Shown here: positions 47,868-59,523 of the stretch, one piece after another
Numbering within the stretch: the first letter of the stretch is position 1
Layout of the letters: each line of letters begins with the position of its first letter
Assembly: GCF_030161255.1 (NCBI RefSeq)
Contig: NZ_BSPX01000005.1
Coordinates: 50,492 to 114,491, forward strand
Reading direction: 5' to 3'
Source: Zoogloea oryzae
GTDB lineage: Bacteria > Pseudomonadota > Gammaproteobacteria > Burkholderiales > Rhodocyclaceae
Length of the DNA: 64,000 nt
Made by a program: the position numbers and the translations under genes
The notes under the pieces: model-generated
Told to the model about the DNA's origin: nothing
Database searches by the model: none
The model's input: the letters and a program-made list of their open reading frames with translations, nothing else

Positions 47868-50465
47868 TTACATCTCGACGGTATCCGCCACTTCAACGAA
47901 GGACGGGATCTGGTCGAAGTTCATATAGCGGTAGATGTCGGCCGCCTTGGCGTTCACCACCTTGATGTTCTCCATGTACTCGGCCACGGTCGGGATCTTG
48001 CCGAGCAGCGCGCACATCGCGGACAGTTCGGCGGAACCCAGATACACGCGGGTGTCGATGCCGAGACGGTTCGGGAAGTTACGGGTGGAGGTGGACATCG
48101 CGGTCGAGCCCTTGCGGATCTGCGCCTGGTTGCCCATGCACAGGGAGCAGCCCGGCATTTCCATACGGGCGCCGGCCTTGCCGAGGACGCTGTAGTAGCC
48201 TTCTTCGGTCAGGATCAGGGCGTCCATCTTGGTCGGCGGGGCGATCCACAGACGGGTCGGGATGTCGGACTTGCCATCCAGCACCTTGCCGGCAGCACGG
48301 AAGTGACCGATGTTGGTCATGCACGAGCCGATGAAGACTTCGTCGATCTTGTCGCCGGCGACTTCGGACAGCACCTTCACATCATCCGGGTCGTTCGGGC
48401 AGGCAACGATCGGCTCCTTGACGTCGGCCAGATCGATCTCAATCACGGCGGCGTACTGGGCGTTGGCATCGCCCTTCAGCAGCACGCCGTTGGCGATCCA
48501 GTCTTCCATGGCGTTGATGCGGCGCTTCAGGGTGCGGGCATCTTCGTAGCCTTCGGCGATCATCCACTTCATCAGGGTGATGTTCGAACGCATGTACTCG
48601 ACGATCGGGTCCTTGTTCAGGGCGATCGCGCAGGCGGCGGCGGAGCGCTCGGCGGCGGCGTCGGACAGTTCGAAGGCCTGTTCGACCTTCAGATCCGGCA
48701 GACCTTCGATTTCGAGGATGCGGCCGGAGAAGACGTTCTTCTTGCCCTTCTTCTCGACGGTCAGGAGGCCAGCCTTGATGGCGTACAGCGGGATCGCGTT
48801 GACCAGGTCACGCAGGGTGATGCCCGGCTGCATCTGGCCCTTGAAGCGGACCAGCACGGATTCCGGCATGTCGAGCGGCATGACGCCGGTGGCGGCAGCG
48901 AAGGCAACCAGACCGGAACCGGCCGGGAAGGAGATGCCGATCGGGAAGCGGGTGTGGGAGTCACCACCGGTGCCGACGGTATCCGGCAGCAGCAGGCGGT
49001 TCAGCCAGGAGTGGATCACGCCGTCGCCCGGACGCAGCGCAACGCCGCCACGGGTGGAGATGAAGGACGGCAGCTCGCGGTGCATCTTGACGTCCACCAG
49101 CTTCGGGTAGGCGGCGGTGTGGCAGAAGGACTGCATCACCAGGTCGGCGGAGAAGCCGAGGCAGGCCAGATCCTTCAGCTCGTCGCGGGTCATCGGGCCA
49201 GTGGTGTCCTGGGAGCCGACGGTGGTCATCTTGGGCTCGCAGTAGGTGCCCGGCAGGATGCCCTTGCCTTCCGGCAGGCCACAGGCGCGGCCAACCATCT
49301 TCTGGGCCAGGGAGTAGCCGGTGCCGGTGTCGGCCGGGTTCTGCGGCAGGCGGAACAGGGTGGAGACCGGCAGGCCGAGGAATTCGCGGGCCTTGGTCGT
49401 CAGGCCGCGACCGATGATCAGCGGGATACGGCCGCCAGCGCGGACTTCGTCGAGGATGACGAGGGTCTTGAGCTGGGATTCGGCGATCACGGCACCGTTC
49501 TTGGTGGCGGTGACCTTGCCGGTGGCGCCGTCAACCTTCAGTTCGATCTCGTCGCCCATGTCCATCTGACCGGCGTCGATTTCGATCGGCAGCGCGCCGG
49601 CATCTTCCATGGTGTTGAAGAAGATCGGGGCGATCTTGGAGCCCAGGCACACGCCGCCAAAGCGCTTGTTCGGGACGAAGGGGATGTCTTCGCCGGTGAA
49701 CCACAGCACGGAGTTGGTGGCGGACTTGCGGGAGGAACCGGTACCGACCACGTCACCGACGTAGGCGATCAGGTTGCCCTTGGCAGCCAGGGCTTCGAGC
49801 TGCTTGATCGGGCCGCGGGAGCCCGGCTCGTCAGCTTCGATACCCGGACGCGGGTTCTTCAGCATGGCCAGGGCGTGCAGCGGGATGTCGGGGCGGGACC
49901 AGGCGTCCGGCGCGGGCGACAGGTCGTCGGTGTTGGTTTCGCCGGTGACCTTGAAGACGGTGAGCTTCTGGGAAGCCGGGACTTCCGGACGGGAGGTGAA
50001 CCACTCGGCGTCGGCCCAGGACTGGATCACGGCCTTGGCGTTGGCGTTGCCGGCCTTGGCCAGCTCGGCGACGTCGTGGAAGTAGTCGAAGACCAGCAGG
50101 GTCTTCTTGAGACCTTCGGCAGCGCTGGCGCCGCATTCGGCGTCGCCCAGCAGGTCGATCAGCGGCTTGACGTTGTAGCCGCCGAGCATGGTGCCCAGCA
50201 GTTCGGTGGCCTTGACCTTGGAAACCAGACCACAGGCCACTTCGCCCTTGGCGACCTTGGCCAGGAATTCGGCCTTGACCTTGGCGGCGTCATCGACGCC
50301 GGCGGGAACGCGGTAAGTCAGCAGATCTACCAGGAAAGCTTCTTCGCCGGCCGGCGGATTCTGCAGCAGTTCGACCAGAGCCTGGGTTTGCTGCTTCGAC
50401 AGGGGCAGCGGCGGGATGCCGAGGGCGGCACGCTCGGCAACGTGCTGGCGGTAGGCTTCAAGCAT
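47868..50465 (-). CDS. acnB: Bifunctional aconitate hydratase 2 / 2-methylisocitrate dehydratase AcnB
   Basis: An 865-residue 4Fe-4S enzyme of the TCA cycle that interconverts citrate and isocitrate and can also act in the methylcitrate pathway. AcnB architecture: N-terminal HEAT-like domain (MLEAYRQHVAERAALG...), swivel domain early (DDLSPAPDAWSRPDIPLHA, RKSATNSVLWF), then the catalytic core with SQDTTGPMTRDELKDLAC, FCHTAAYPK, TGGDSHTRFP and the cluster cysteines in GSCMTNIGHFR and PGCSLCMGNQ. Full length for the family. AT-rich promoter region upstream. Confidence 0.97.
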   Translation of the reverse strand: MLEAYRQHVAERAALGIPPLPLSKQQTQALVELLQNPPAGEEAFLVDLLTYRVPAGVDDAAKVKAEFLAKVAKGEVACGLVSKVKATELLGTMLGGYNVKPLIDLLGDAECGASAAEGLKKTLLVFDYFHDVAELAKAGNANAKAVIQSWADAEWFTSRPEVPASQKLTVFKVTGETNTDDLSPAPDAWSRPDIPLHALAMLKNPRPGIEADEPGSRGPIKQLEALAAKGNLIAYVGDVVGTGSSRKSATNSVLWFTGEDIPFVPNKRFGGVCLGSKIAPIFFNTMEDAGALPIEIDAGQMDMGDEIELKVDGATGKVTATKNGAVIAESQLKTLVILDEVRAGGRIPLIIGRGLTTKAREFLGLPVSTLFRLPQNPADTGTGYSLAQKMVGRACGLPEGKGILPGTYCEPKMTTVGSQDTTGPMTRDELKDLACLGFSADLVMQSFCHTAAYPKLVDVKMHRELPSFISTRGGVALRPGDGVIHSWLNRLLLPDTVGTGGDSHTRFPIGISFPAGSGLVAFAAATGVMPLDMPESVLVRFKGQMQPGITLRDLVNAIPLYAIKAGLLTVEKKGKKNVFSGRILEIEGLPDLKVEQAFELSDAAAERSAAACAIALNKDPIVEYMRSNITLMKWMIAEGYEDARTLKRRINAMEDWIANGVLLKGDANAQYAAVIEIDLADVKEPIVACPNDPDDVKVLSEVAGDKIDEVFIGSCMTNIGHFRAAGKVLDGKSDIPTRLWIAPPTKMDALILTEEGYYSVLGKAGARMEMPGCSLCMGNQAQIRKGSTAMSTSTRNFPNRLGIDTRVYLGSAELSAMCALLGKIPTVAEYMENIKVVNAKAADIYRYMNFDQIPSFVEVADTVEM

Positions 50466-50598
50466 GGGTAGATCCTTCCTAGACGATGGTTACATTACGG
50501 TGATGCTGTCTTGCGCGTTGGGCCGGGAAAACCCCGGGGCGCGTCTCCCTCACAGACCGGCCTTTGGTTTTTATAAGGCAGAGCCAAGTCTTATATAT

Positions 50599-50639
50599 AT
50601 TATATTTTAAAACTACCTCGATTGTGCGAACGCACAATC
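50599..50639 (-). promoter_or_regulatory. acnB promoter with overlapping dyad operator
   Basis: On the minus strand a perfect TATAAT -10 lies at 50599-50604. A dyad, GATTGTGCG and CGCACAATC separated by two bases (50620-50639), covers where the -35 would be, and no good -35 hexamer exists. This suggests a regulator binding there. The regulator is unknown. The leader to the ATG at 50465 is about 125 bases. Confidence 0.6.
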
Positions 50640-50688
50640 CAATTTTTCCAGCAAGTTCAACGGCTCCCGCACCATGCCGGTGCGTGCA

Positions 50689-51063
50689 TCAGGCCTGGAG
50701 CACGCGCTCGACGGCGCCCAGCGTGATCGGCTTGATCAGCAGATCGTCAAAACCCGCATCAATGAGCCGCTGCCTCTCTTCCGGGAGCGCATGGGCAGTA
50801 TAGGCGATGACGCGCAGGCCGCCGAATCGGCTGTCGGCGCGGATGCGCGCGAGCACCTCTTCACCCGACATGCCGGGCATGCTGATATCGAGGAGCACGA
50901 TGCTGAAGGGCTCGGCATCCAGCTTGGCAAGCGCGTCCGGGCCATCCTCGGCCTGATCCGTGGTGTACCCGAGGCGGCTCACGAATGCGATCGCGAGGCG
51001 TCGGTTGATCACGTTGTCGTCTACAACGAGAACCCTTTTCAGGGAGGAGGACGAATCGCTCAT
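50689..51063 (-). CDS. Single-domain response regulator
   Basis: A 124-residue receiver domain with all conserved residues: VLVVDDNVINRR, phospho-Asp in IVLLDISMPGM, Thr in AYTAHA, Lys in LLIKPI. No output domain. Nine bases after the sensor kinase gene ends, so the two form a pair; the sequence is of the type attached to hybrid kinases, here encoded separately. Downstream output unknown. Confidence 0.9.
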   Translation of the reverse strand: MSDSSSSLKRVLVVDDNVINRRLAIAFVSRLGYTTDQAEDGPDALAKLDAEPFSIVLLDISMPGMSGEEVLARIRADSRFGGLRVIAYTAHALPEERQRLIDAGFDDLLIKPITLGAVERVLQA

Positions 51064-51072
51064 GGAAAGTGC

Positions 51073-53622
<2,550 letters not shown>

Positions 53623-53821
53623 GCCTCCACCTCGCACCGTCCGGCCGGGCAAGCGACGCCCCGACTTCCAGCAACCGGAATGCTGATTATCTGCCCAAGA
53701 TCGTTGACCTTGTCTCTAACGGCACCCATGCCGGAATCTCAAGGAATGGCATCGCGATTGCTTGCAGAGCCCACCCGCCTCATTCCAGAATGCCGCCTCC
53801 TGCTCCAACCGCTGCCCACCC

Positions 53822-54208
53822 ATGGCCCATCCCTGCCCCTGCGGCAAGCCCGCCGAATATGCCGCCTGTTGCGGCCGGCACCTCGACCACGGCGAACCGG
53901 CGCCCACCGCCGAGGCGCTGATGCGCTCCCGTTACACCGCCTTCACCCTCGGCCGGGACGACTACCTCCTTGCCACCTGGCATCCCGATTTCCGTCCGTC
54001 CGCCCTGAACCTTGCCGACGATCCGCCCACCAAGTGGCTGGGCCTCGCGGTCAAGCGCTTCGAGCAGACCGACGAGACCCATGCGGTGGTGGAATTCGTG
54101 GCCCGCTACAAGATCGGCGGCCGCGCCCACCGCCTGCACGAAACCAGTCGCTTCGTCCGCGAGGACGGCCACTGGCTGTACCTGGATGGCGACATCCACC
54201 CAAACTGA
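53822..54208 (+). CDS. YchJ-like protein (UPF0225)
   Basis: A 128-residue protein with an N-terminal zinc-binding SEC-C-like motif (HPCPCGKPAEYAACCGR) followed by the YchJ core (MRSRYTAFTLGRDDYLLATWH, VEFVARYK, HETSRFVREDGHWLYLDG), an NTF2-like fold. Function unknown in general. ATG at 53822 begins at the Cys motif; longer versions would need TTG. Divergent from the sensor kinase. Confidence 0.9.
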   Translation: MAHPCPCGKPAEYAACCGRHLDHGEPAPTAEALMRSRYTAFTLGRDDYLLATWHPDFRPSALNLADDPPTKWLGLAVKRFEQTDETHAVVEFVARYKIGGRAHRLHETSRFVREDGHWLYLDGDIHPN

Positions 54209-54231
54209 AAAAAACTCAAGGAGACACACCC

Positions 54232-54840
54232 ATGAAGCTTTATTACTCCCCTGGCGCCTGCTCCCTCTCGCCCCACATCGTGCTGCGCGAGGCCGGTTTC
54301 GACGTCACCCTCGAAAAGGTGAACCTGCGCACCAAGGAGACCGAGACCGGCGCCAACTACGCCGCCATCAACCCCAAGGGCTACGTGCCGGCGCTGCAGC
54401 TGGATGGTGGCGAACTCCTCACCGAAGGCCCGGCCATCGTGCAGTACGTGGCCGACCTGGTGCCCGAGAAGAAGCTCGCCCCGCCCTCCGGCACCCTCGC
54501 CCGCGCCCGACTGCAGGAATGGCTGACCTTCATCGGCACCGAACTCCACAAGAGCTTCAGCCCGCTGTTCAACCCGGCCGCCAGCGACGACATGCGCGAA
54601 GCCGCCCGTGCCAACCTGGCCCGACGCTTCCCGATCGTGGCCACGGCCCTCGACGCCAAGCCCTACCTGCTGGGCGACGAGTTCTCGGTGGCCGACGCCT
54701 ACCTCTTCACGGTGCTGGGCTGGGCGGGACTGGTGAACGTGGATCTCAGCCCGTGGCCGAGCCTCGGCGCCTTTGCCGAACGCATCAAGGCCCGCCCCGC
54801 CGTTCAGGCGGCGCTCAAGGCCGAAGGGCTGCTGAAGTAA
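54232..54840 (+). CDS. gstA: Glutathione S-transferase, beta class (GstA)
   Basis: A 202-residue cytoplasmic glutathione transferase. MKLYYSPGACSLSPHIVLREAGF contains the beta-class site with Cys10; NPKGYVPALQLD holds the cis-Pro and TEGPAIVQYVAD the Glu-Ser/Gly-type GSH contact. C-terminal helical domain YLLGDEFSVADAYLFTVLGWA. RBS CAAGGAGA. Lies 23 bases after the YchJ-like gene. Confidence 0.93.
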   Translation: MKLYYSPGACSLSPHIVLREAGFDVTLEKVNLRTKETETGANYAAINPKGYVPALQLDGGELLTEGPAIVQYVADLVPEKKLAPPSGTLARARLQEWLTFIGTELHKSFSPLFNPAASDDMREAARANLARRFPIVATALDAKPYLLGDEFSVADAYLFTVLGWAGLVNVDLSPWPSLGAFAERIKARPAVQAALKAEGLLK

Positions 54841-54855
54841 TCCGGTAGAAAACGA

Positions 54856-55074
54856 TCAGCCGGCGGCGACCAGTTCGATGGTCTCGCCGGCAAAGTCGAT
54901 GCGCTGCCCCGGGCGCAGCTTGGCCCGCTTGCGATTCTCGATTTCCCCATCCACGAAGACTGCACCATCGGCGACGCGCTGCTTGGCTTCGCCGCCCGAG
55001 CCGCACAGGCCCGAGGCCTTCAGCAGTTGGTCGAGCTGGATGAATTCGCCTTCGACAGGGAAACGGATGGTCAT
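54856..55074 (-). CDS. Small S4-domain RNA-binding protein (YbcJ type)
   Basis: A 72-residue protein formed almost entirely of an S4 RNA-binding fold: FIQLDQLLKASGLCGSGGEAKQRVADGAVFVDGEIENRKRAKLRPG. Likely binds structured RNA, perhaps ribosomal. Converges on gstA with 15 bases between stops. Confidence 0.9.
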   Translation of the reverse strand: MTIRFPVEGEFIQLDQLLKASGLCGSGGEAKQRVADGAVFVDGEIENRKRAKLRPGQRIDFAGETIELVAAG

Positions 55075-55185
55075 GGTGGCGGGCTCCGGGCAGATGCCGA
55101 AAGATGTGAGGAGCGGCGGATTGTGTCAGACCCGACCCAATCCGCCAATCCGGGCCGCCCGCCGGCAGCCCATCAAACGCCGGAA

Positions 55186-55674
55186 TCAGGCCGGAATGCG
55201 CAGCACCTGGCCCGGGTAGATCTTGTCCGGGTGGCCGAGCATCGGCTTGTTGGCCTCGAAGATCTTCATGTAGGCGTTGGCGTTGCCATAGAACGCCTTG
55301 GCGATGGCCGACAGGGTGTCGCCCCGCACCACGGTGTGGAACTGGGCCGGCGGCTCGGGGTTGGTCACGGCAAGCTGGTCATCCACCTTGTCCACGCCGT
55401 CCACGTTGCCGCAGCACAGCAGCACCTTCTCCTTGGTGGCCTGATCGAGCACGGTACCGGCCACCGTCACGGTGCTGCTGGCGCCATCAAAGCTCACCGC
55501 CAGCCCGCTGGTGTCGAGACCTTGCTTGTCGATGTAGGCCACGATCGAGGCGGCGGCCTTCTGGTTGAGTTCAGCCAGCTTGTCGGCGGCACTGGGCTCG
55601 GCGGCGGCGGCTTCCACATCCTTGCGGCCGAACAGCTTCTCGCCCGCTTCACGTACGAAACTCAGCAAACCCAT
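55186..55674 (-). CDS. BON-LysM protein (Kbp/YgaU-like)
   Basis: A 162-residue protein with a BON domain (about 40-100, VAGTVLDQATKEKVLLCCGN) and a C-terminal LysM (112-162, HTVVRGDTLSAIAKAFYGN, IYPGQVLRIPA). The E. coli counterpart Kbp binds potassium in the cytoplasm. No signal peptide is visible, matching that family. Confidence 0.9.
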   Translation of the reverse strand: MGLLSFVREAGEKLFGRKDVEAAAAEPSAADKLAELNQKAAASIVAYIDKQGLDTSGLAVSFDGASSTVTVAGTVLDQATKEKVLLCCGNVDGVDKVDDQLAVTNPEPPAQFHTVVRGDTLSAIAKAFYGNANAYMKIFEANKPMLGHPDKIYPGQVLRIPA

Positions 55675-55780
55675 ATGTCTCTCCTGGTGGTGGTCAAACC
55701 GACAGACTAAGCCTGCTGCGAGACAAGGGCATCAAATATATGTTTCTAACTGTCAAACCACCGTCATCAGCGGCAGGAAG

Positions 55781-56131
55781 TCACTCGTCGAGCGGCTTCA
55801 TGCCATGACGACGCCGGGCGCGGGCACAGCCTTCGTCGCCGATGCCCAGCGCCGCGAAGGGCGCGAAATCCCGGCACGGCCCGGGACGACGGTCGTAGAT
55901 CGTGCATTTGACCTCCTGGCCGATCTCGCCGGCCAGCGCGATGCAGCGCGGCGGGCCGTCGTCGGTGCCGCGCATCCGCACCAGGGTGGCCGTCACCGGC
56001 ACCGTCAGGGCCACCGGCACGCAGCCGCCAGGGCAGGTTTCGAGATCCGAAACGTGGAAATCCACCCGAAAGCTCGCGCAACACGCGCCGCAGGTAAGGC
56101 AGGGATCGGCCAAGTTCTTGCTCCGTGTCAC
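55781..56131 (-). CDS. YkgJ family cysteine-cluster protein
   Basis: A 116-residue protein with a metal-binding cysteine cluster (CLTCGACC near residue 11, then CPGGC, C in KCTIYDRRPGPCRDF and GCAR), as in YkgJ zinc/iron-chelating proteins. Function unknown. Starts with GTG at 56131, overlapping the acyltransferase stop (GTGA). Confidence 0.87.
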   Translation of the reverse strand: MTRSKNLADPCLTCGACCASFRVDFHVSDLETCPGGCVPVALTVPVTATLVRMRGTDDGPPRCIALAGEIGQEVKCTIYDRRPGPCRDFAPFAALGIGDEGCARARRRHGMKPLDE

Positions 56132-58077
56132 GACGGGCCCGAGGGCGCCGCCAGTTTGAAAATCTGTCCCGCCACCTTGCGGGCGCCATGCACCGACAGG
56201 TGGTCGTCGTCAAAGTAGTCGGCCTTGCCTCCGCTGGCGGCCAGACAGACCTTGCCGTCGCACAGGACGTCGGCCGGGTCCACCAGGATCACGCCCGACG
56301 GCAAGTCGGCCAGATGATCGCGCACAAAACGCTGACGGCGCATCCACCACCGCTCGGCAACGCCGACGATCCGCTCGCCGCGCTCCAGCAGGATGAGATC
56401 GCCGATGCCCTTGCGCAGCTCTGGCGCCTGCTCAACCACCACCACCCGCTTGCCGGCCGCGTGCAGGCGCGTCACCAGATCCACGTAGCTGCGCCACACC
56501 CGCTGCCGCGTCGTCTCGCCCACCGTGTCGGGCAGCGCCGGATAGACGCCTTCGTGCTCACCAAAGAGATACAGGTTCATCCGGTAGGCCACCACCACCG
56601 TATCGACGCCTCGCAACGACAGCAGATAGGCCAGCGCCGCATCGGACCAGCGCCGGCAAGGCGTGTCCAGATCGCCCAGCCCGAGCACCGGGCCGCAACC
56701 GCTGAAGCTCAGGTGCCTGAGGCTCTGCCCGTGATCCCGCAGGCCTTCGGCCAGCGCGTAGGCGAGCTCGACCGCGTGGCTGTCGCCGAACACCGCCCAG
56801 GTGGTCCGGCCGCTGAAATACATGCAGCTGCGGGACGGCGGGGTGAAATCCGGTGAATCGAGGGTGTGACAGGCATCGCGCAGGGGGCTGGGCTCGGCCG
56901 TCTTGCGCAGGGCGATCTGGCGTTCATCGAGGCGCGCGGCCTCGTAGCCGCCGGTCATCCGCCCGCCCTGCCCCACGGCGATGAAGAACAATAGGAACAC
57001 GCCACTCAGCACGAACACCGCCCGGCGGGGAATCGTCCGCCGCTGGCGGAAAGGCCGCTCGACAAAACGCCAGCTGAGATAGGCCAGCCCCACCGACGCC
57101 ACCGCCAACGCCGCCATCAACCCATGACTCGGCGCCCCGATGGCACGCACGCGGGCAAAGGCGAGAAGCGGCTGATGCCACAGGTAGGCGCTGTAGCTGA
57201 GCATCCCCACGCCCACGAAGAAGCGGCTGCCCAGGATCGCCCCGACGCCGGTCTGCGGCGTGGCGAAGAGGATCACCAGCGCCGTTCCCACGGTGGGCAG
57301 CAGCGCGTAGGCCCCGGGGAAGGGCGTGGTCCGGTCGAACAGGAAGACCGACGCGGCGATCGCCACCAGGCCCGCAAGGCTGGCCACCTGTCCCATCCAC
57401 GCCCGCGGCGGGACGAGCGCCCCGCCCTCGCCAGCCCGGGCCGACAGCACCACCGCCGCCAGCGCACCGATGAGCAGCTCCCAGCCCCGGGTGGGCAGCA
57501 GATAGTAGGCGGCGGTCGGATCGCGCCGCAGGCCCCACTCGGCCACCACCAGGCTGGCCGCCAGCAGCACCGCCAGCAGCATCGCGATCCGCCGCCGCCC
57601 CAGGCGCCAGGCGGCCATCAGGAGGAGCGGGAAGAAAACGTAGTACTGCTCCTCCACCGCCAGGCTCCAGGTGTGGAGCAGCGGCTTGAGCTCCGCCGAG
57701 CTGTCGAAATAGCCGCTCTCGCGCCAGAACAGCACATTGGACGTGAACAGCGAGACGCCGATCAGGCTGTTGCAGAACTTCTGCATTTCCCCCGGCGCCA
57801 GCCACAACCATGCAAAAGGCAGCGTCGCCAGCATCACCACGAACAGCGCCGGCAGGATGCGCCGGGCGCGCCGCTCGTAGAAGCCGACGAGGGTGAAGGT
57901 GCCGGCCTGGAGTTCGGAAAGCAGGATGGTCGTGATCAGGTAGCCGCTGATCACGAAGAAGACATCCACGCCCACATAGCCGCCGCCGAAAAGGCCGAAG
58001 CCAGCGTGGAACAGGATCACCGGCAAGACGGCGACGGCCCGCAGGCCGTCGATCTCGCCGCGGTACTTCAGGCCCAC
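56128..58077 (-). CDS. OafA/YrhL-type acyltransferase with C-terminal SGNH domain
   Basis: A 649-residue inner-membrane O-acyltransferase. Residues 1-350 are the AT3 membrane domain with about ten helices: YRGEIDGLRAVAVLPVILFHAGF, the RRARRILPA motif and HTWSLAVEEQYYVFFP. After a linker the periplasmic SGNH domain starts at VFGDSHAVELAYAL and ends with DDDHLSVHG, giving the Ser and Asp-His of the catalytic triad. Likely O-acetylates a surface polysaccharide such as LPS or EPS. Begins with GTG at 58077, aligned with family N-termini. Confidence 0.9.
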   Translation of the reverse strand: MGLKYRGEIDGLRAVAVLPVILFHAGFGLFGGGYVGVDVFFVISGYLITTILLSELQAGTFTLVGFYERRARRILPALFVVMLATLPFAWLWLAPGEMQKFCNSLIGVSLFTSNVLFWRESGYFDSSAELKPLLHTWSLAVEEQYYVFFPLLLMAAWRLGRRRIAMLLAVLLAASLVVAEWGLRRDPTAAYYLLPTRGWELLIGALAAVVLSARAGEGGALVPPRAWMGQVASLAGLVAIAASVFLFDRTTPFPGAYALLPTVGTALVILFATPQTGVGAILGSRFFVGVGMLSYSAYLWHQPLLAFARVRAIGAPSHGLMAALAVASVGLAYLSWRFVERPFRQRRTIPRRAVFVLSGVFLLFFIAVGQGGRMTGGYEAARLDERQIALRKTAEPSPLRDACHTLDSPDFTPPSRSCMYFSGRTTWAVFGDSHAVELAYALAEGLRDHGQSLRHLSFSGCGPVLGLGDLDTPCRRWSDAALAYLLSLRGVDTVVVAYRMNLYLFGEHEGVYPALPDTVGETTRQRVWRSYVDLVTRLHAAGKRVVVVEQAPELRKGIGDLILLERGERIVGVAERWWMRRQRFVRDHLADLPSGVILVDPADVLCDGKVCLAASGGKADYFDDDHLSVHGARKVAGQIFKLAAPSGPS

Positions 58078-58105
58078 AAAACCGGGCCCTCAGGGCTGCG
58101 GAGGC

Positions 58106-58822
58106 TTACTTCCCTTCGCCGCAGCATTTCTTGTACTTCTTGCCGCTGCCACAGGGGCAGGGTTCGTTGCGGCCCGGGCCGCTCCTGGCGGCGCCGGTGG
58201 CGGCGGTCACGGCCACCGGTTCCGGCGTCGGCAGGCCAAGGGCGCGCCAGTTCTGGTAGAGCCGCTGCACGGCGAGGCCCTTTTCTTCAAGCTCGGCCAG
58301 CTGGGCTTCGGCATCCGGCAGCACCGAGACTTCCTCTTCGGGCCCGAGGATGGTCTCGAGCAACGCTTCGGCGATGGTCGTGTCGCTCACCTTGTCAGGC
58401 CATTCCACCGGCCACATCTCGAAGCCCTGCTCGAAGCCGTTGGTCCATTCTTCGCCGATGGCGGGGTCGTCGTCGCCACCCTGGGCGTAGCAGAACGGCT
58501 GCCAGCCTTCGGCCTCGCCCTCCTCGTCGCCCAGCTCGTCACCGATCACCGCCAGCATGTCGTTGTAGTAGCGCAGGACGAGCTCGATGGCCTTCTGGAG
58601 CACCGCCCCGGAGCCGAAGCCCACTTCGCCCTCGTCGGCAGTCCACACCGCCGGCAGCCATTCTTCCACCTTGATCGGCAGCGGCGACGAGACGATGGCG
58701 GCCAGGTAGCCGTCCAGCATCTCCATGTTCATGCAGTCGGCGGGCACGTCGTCGGAAACCAGCAGCTCCTCGAGTTGCTCCAGTTCTTCTTCGGTCAGGG
58801 GTTCGGATTGAAATTGGGTCAT
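58106..58822 (-). CDS. UPF0149 (YecA-like) protein with C-terminal SEC-C motif
   Basis: A 238-residue acidic protein. The N-terminal UPF0149 domain (LEQLEELLVSDDVPADCMNM, MLDGYLAAIVSSPLPI) is followed by a linker and a C-terminal SEC-C zinc motif, NEPCPCGSGKKYKKCCG. Function unknown. Start overlaps the trmB stop as ATGA. Confidence 0.9.
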   Translation of the reverse strand: MTQFQSEPLTEEELEQLEELLVSDDVPADCMNMEMLDGYLAAIVSSPLPIKVEEWLPAVWTADEGEVGFGSGAVLQKAIELVLRYYNDMLAVIGDELGDEEGEAEGWQPFCYAQGGDDDPAIGEEWTNGFEQGFEMWPVEWPDKVSDTTIAEALLETILGPEEEVSVLPDAEAQLAELEEKGLAVQRLYQNWRALGLPTPEPVAVTAATGAARSGPGRNEPCPCGSGKKYKKCCGEGK

Positions 58823-59514
58823 GACGGGTTTTCCTCCAGTTTTGGTTGGCTATCGAGCTCCACCACACACCGGTAAAGGGTCTGGCCGGAATCCCGGTAC
58901 TTGCGTTCAAAAGGCGTGAGCGGCGATGGGGCCTCGAAGGCCTCCCAGCCAACCTCGCGGCCGGTCAGCAGACCGATCGCGAGGGCGAATTCTTCCACAT
59001 AAATATGCCAGTTGCTGCGGCATTCCAGCCTTCCCCCCAGCCTTGGCACAAAAGGAAACACCGGATGCGCATGCCATCGCCGGGCCAGGTGCCCGATCTT
59101 CGGCCACGGGTTGGGGTACAGGATGTAATGCCGGTCGAGCCGGAGGCCAGCGTCGGCCATCAGCCGCCAGTAATCCACCAGATCGGCCCGCACGAAGACC
59201 ATGTTCTTCGGCATCAGCGCGTCGGGGTAAGGCTTCTTGCGGGACAGCCGGTCTTCCGACTGATCCACGCCGATCACCCAGTGCTCGGGAAACGCCCGGG
59301 CCAGCTGGATGGTGCTGTGCCCCACCCCGCAGCCCGCGTCGAGGATCAGCGGCGCCTTGCCGTCCCAGCCAGCGAGGCTGGCCTCGAAAGCGGCCTTGTT
59401 GTAATCGAGATAGGGTTTGCGGAAATCGGAGCGGGCATGCTTGGCAACCCGCTCGATGAGGTGCTCATGAACGCCCGGCTGGGCGCTCTCGGGAATCTTC
59501 GAATTGGCGTACAT
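58819..59514 (-). CDS. trmB: tRNA (guanine-N7-)-methyltransferase TrmB
   Basis: A 231-residue methyltransferase that would modify G46 of tRNA. SAM motif ILDAGCGVGHSTIQLA, IGVDQSEDRLSRK, VFVRADLVDYW, and the TrmB-specific YPNPWPKIGHLARRW. C-terminal substrate motif TPFERKYRDSGQTLYR. It is a shorter, divergent version lacking the KKRHHKRR run typical of E. coli TrmB. Follows dusC by nine bases. Confidence 0.88.
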   Translation of the reverse strand: MYANSKIPESAQPGVHEHLIERVAKHARSDFRKPYLDYNKAAFEASLAGWDGKAPLILDAGCGVGHSTIQLARAFPEHWVIGVDQSEDRLSRKKPYPDALMPKNMVFVRADLVDYWRLMADAGLRLDRHYILYPNPWPKIGHLARRWHAHPVFPFVPRLGGRLECRSNWHIYVEEFALAIGLLTGREVGWEAFEAPSPLTPFERKYRDSGQTLYRCVVELDSQPKLEENPS

Positions 59515-59523
59515 CCCGCAATT

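Noticed and set aside
50620..50639. Terminator of the single-domain response regulator gene
   Set aside because: A two-base loop cannot form a good hairpin and no T-run follows; better read as a DNA-binding dyad.
53646..53821. N-terminal extensions of the YchJ-like protein or the sensor kinase into their shared upstream region
   Set aside because: Both would need TTG starts without RBS; the ATGs at 53822 and 53622 fit the families.
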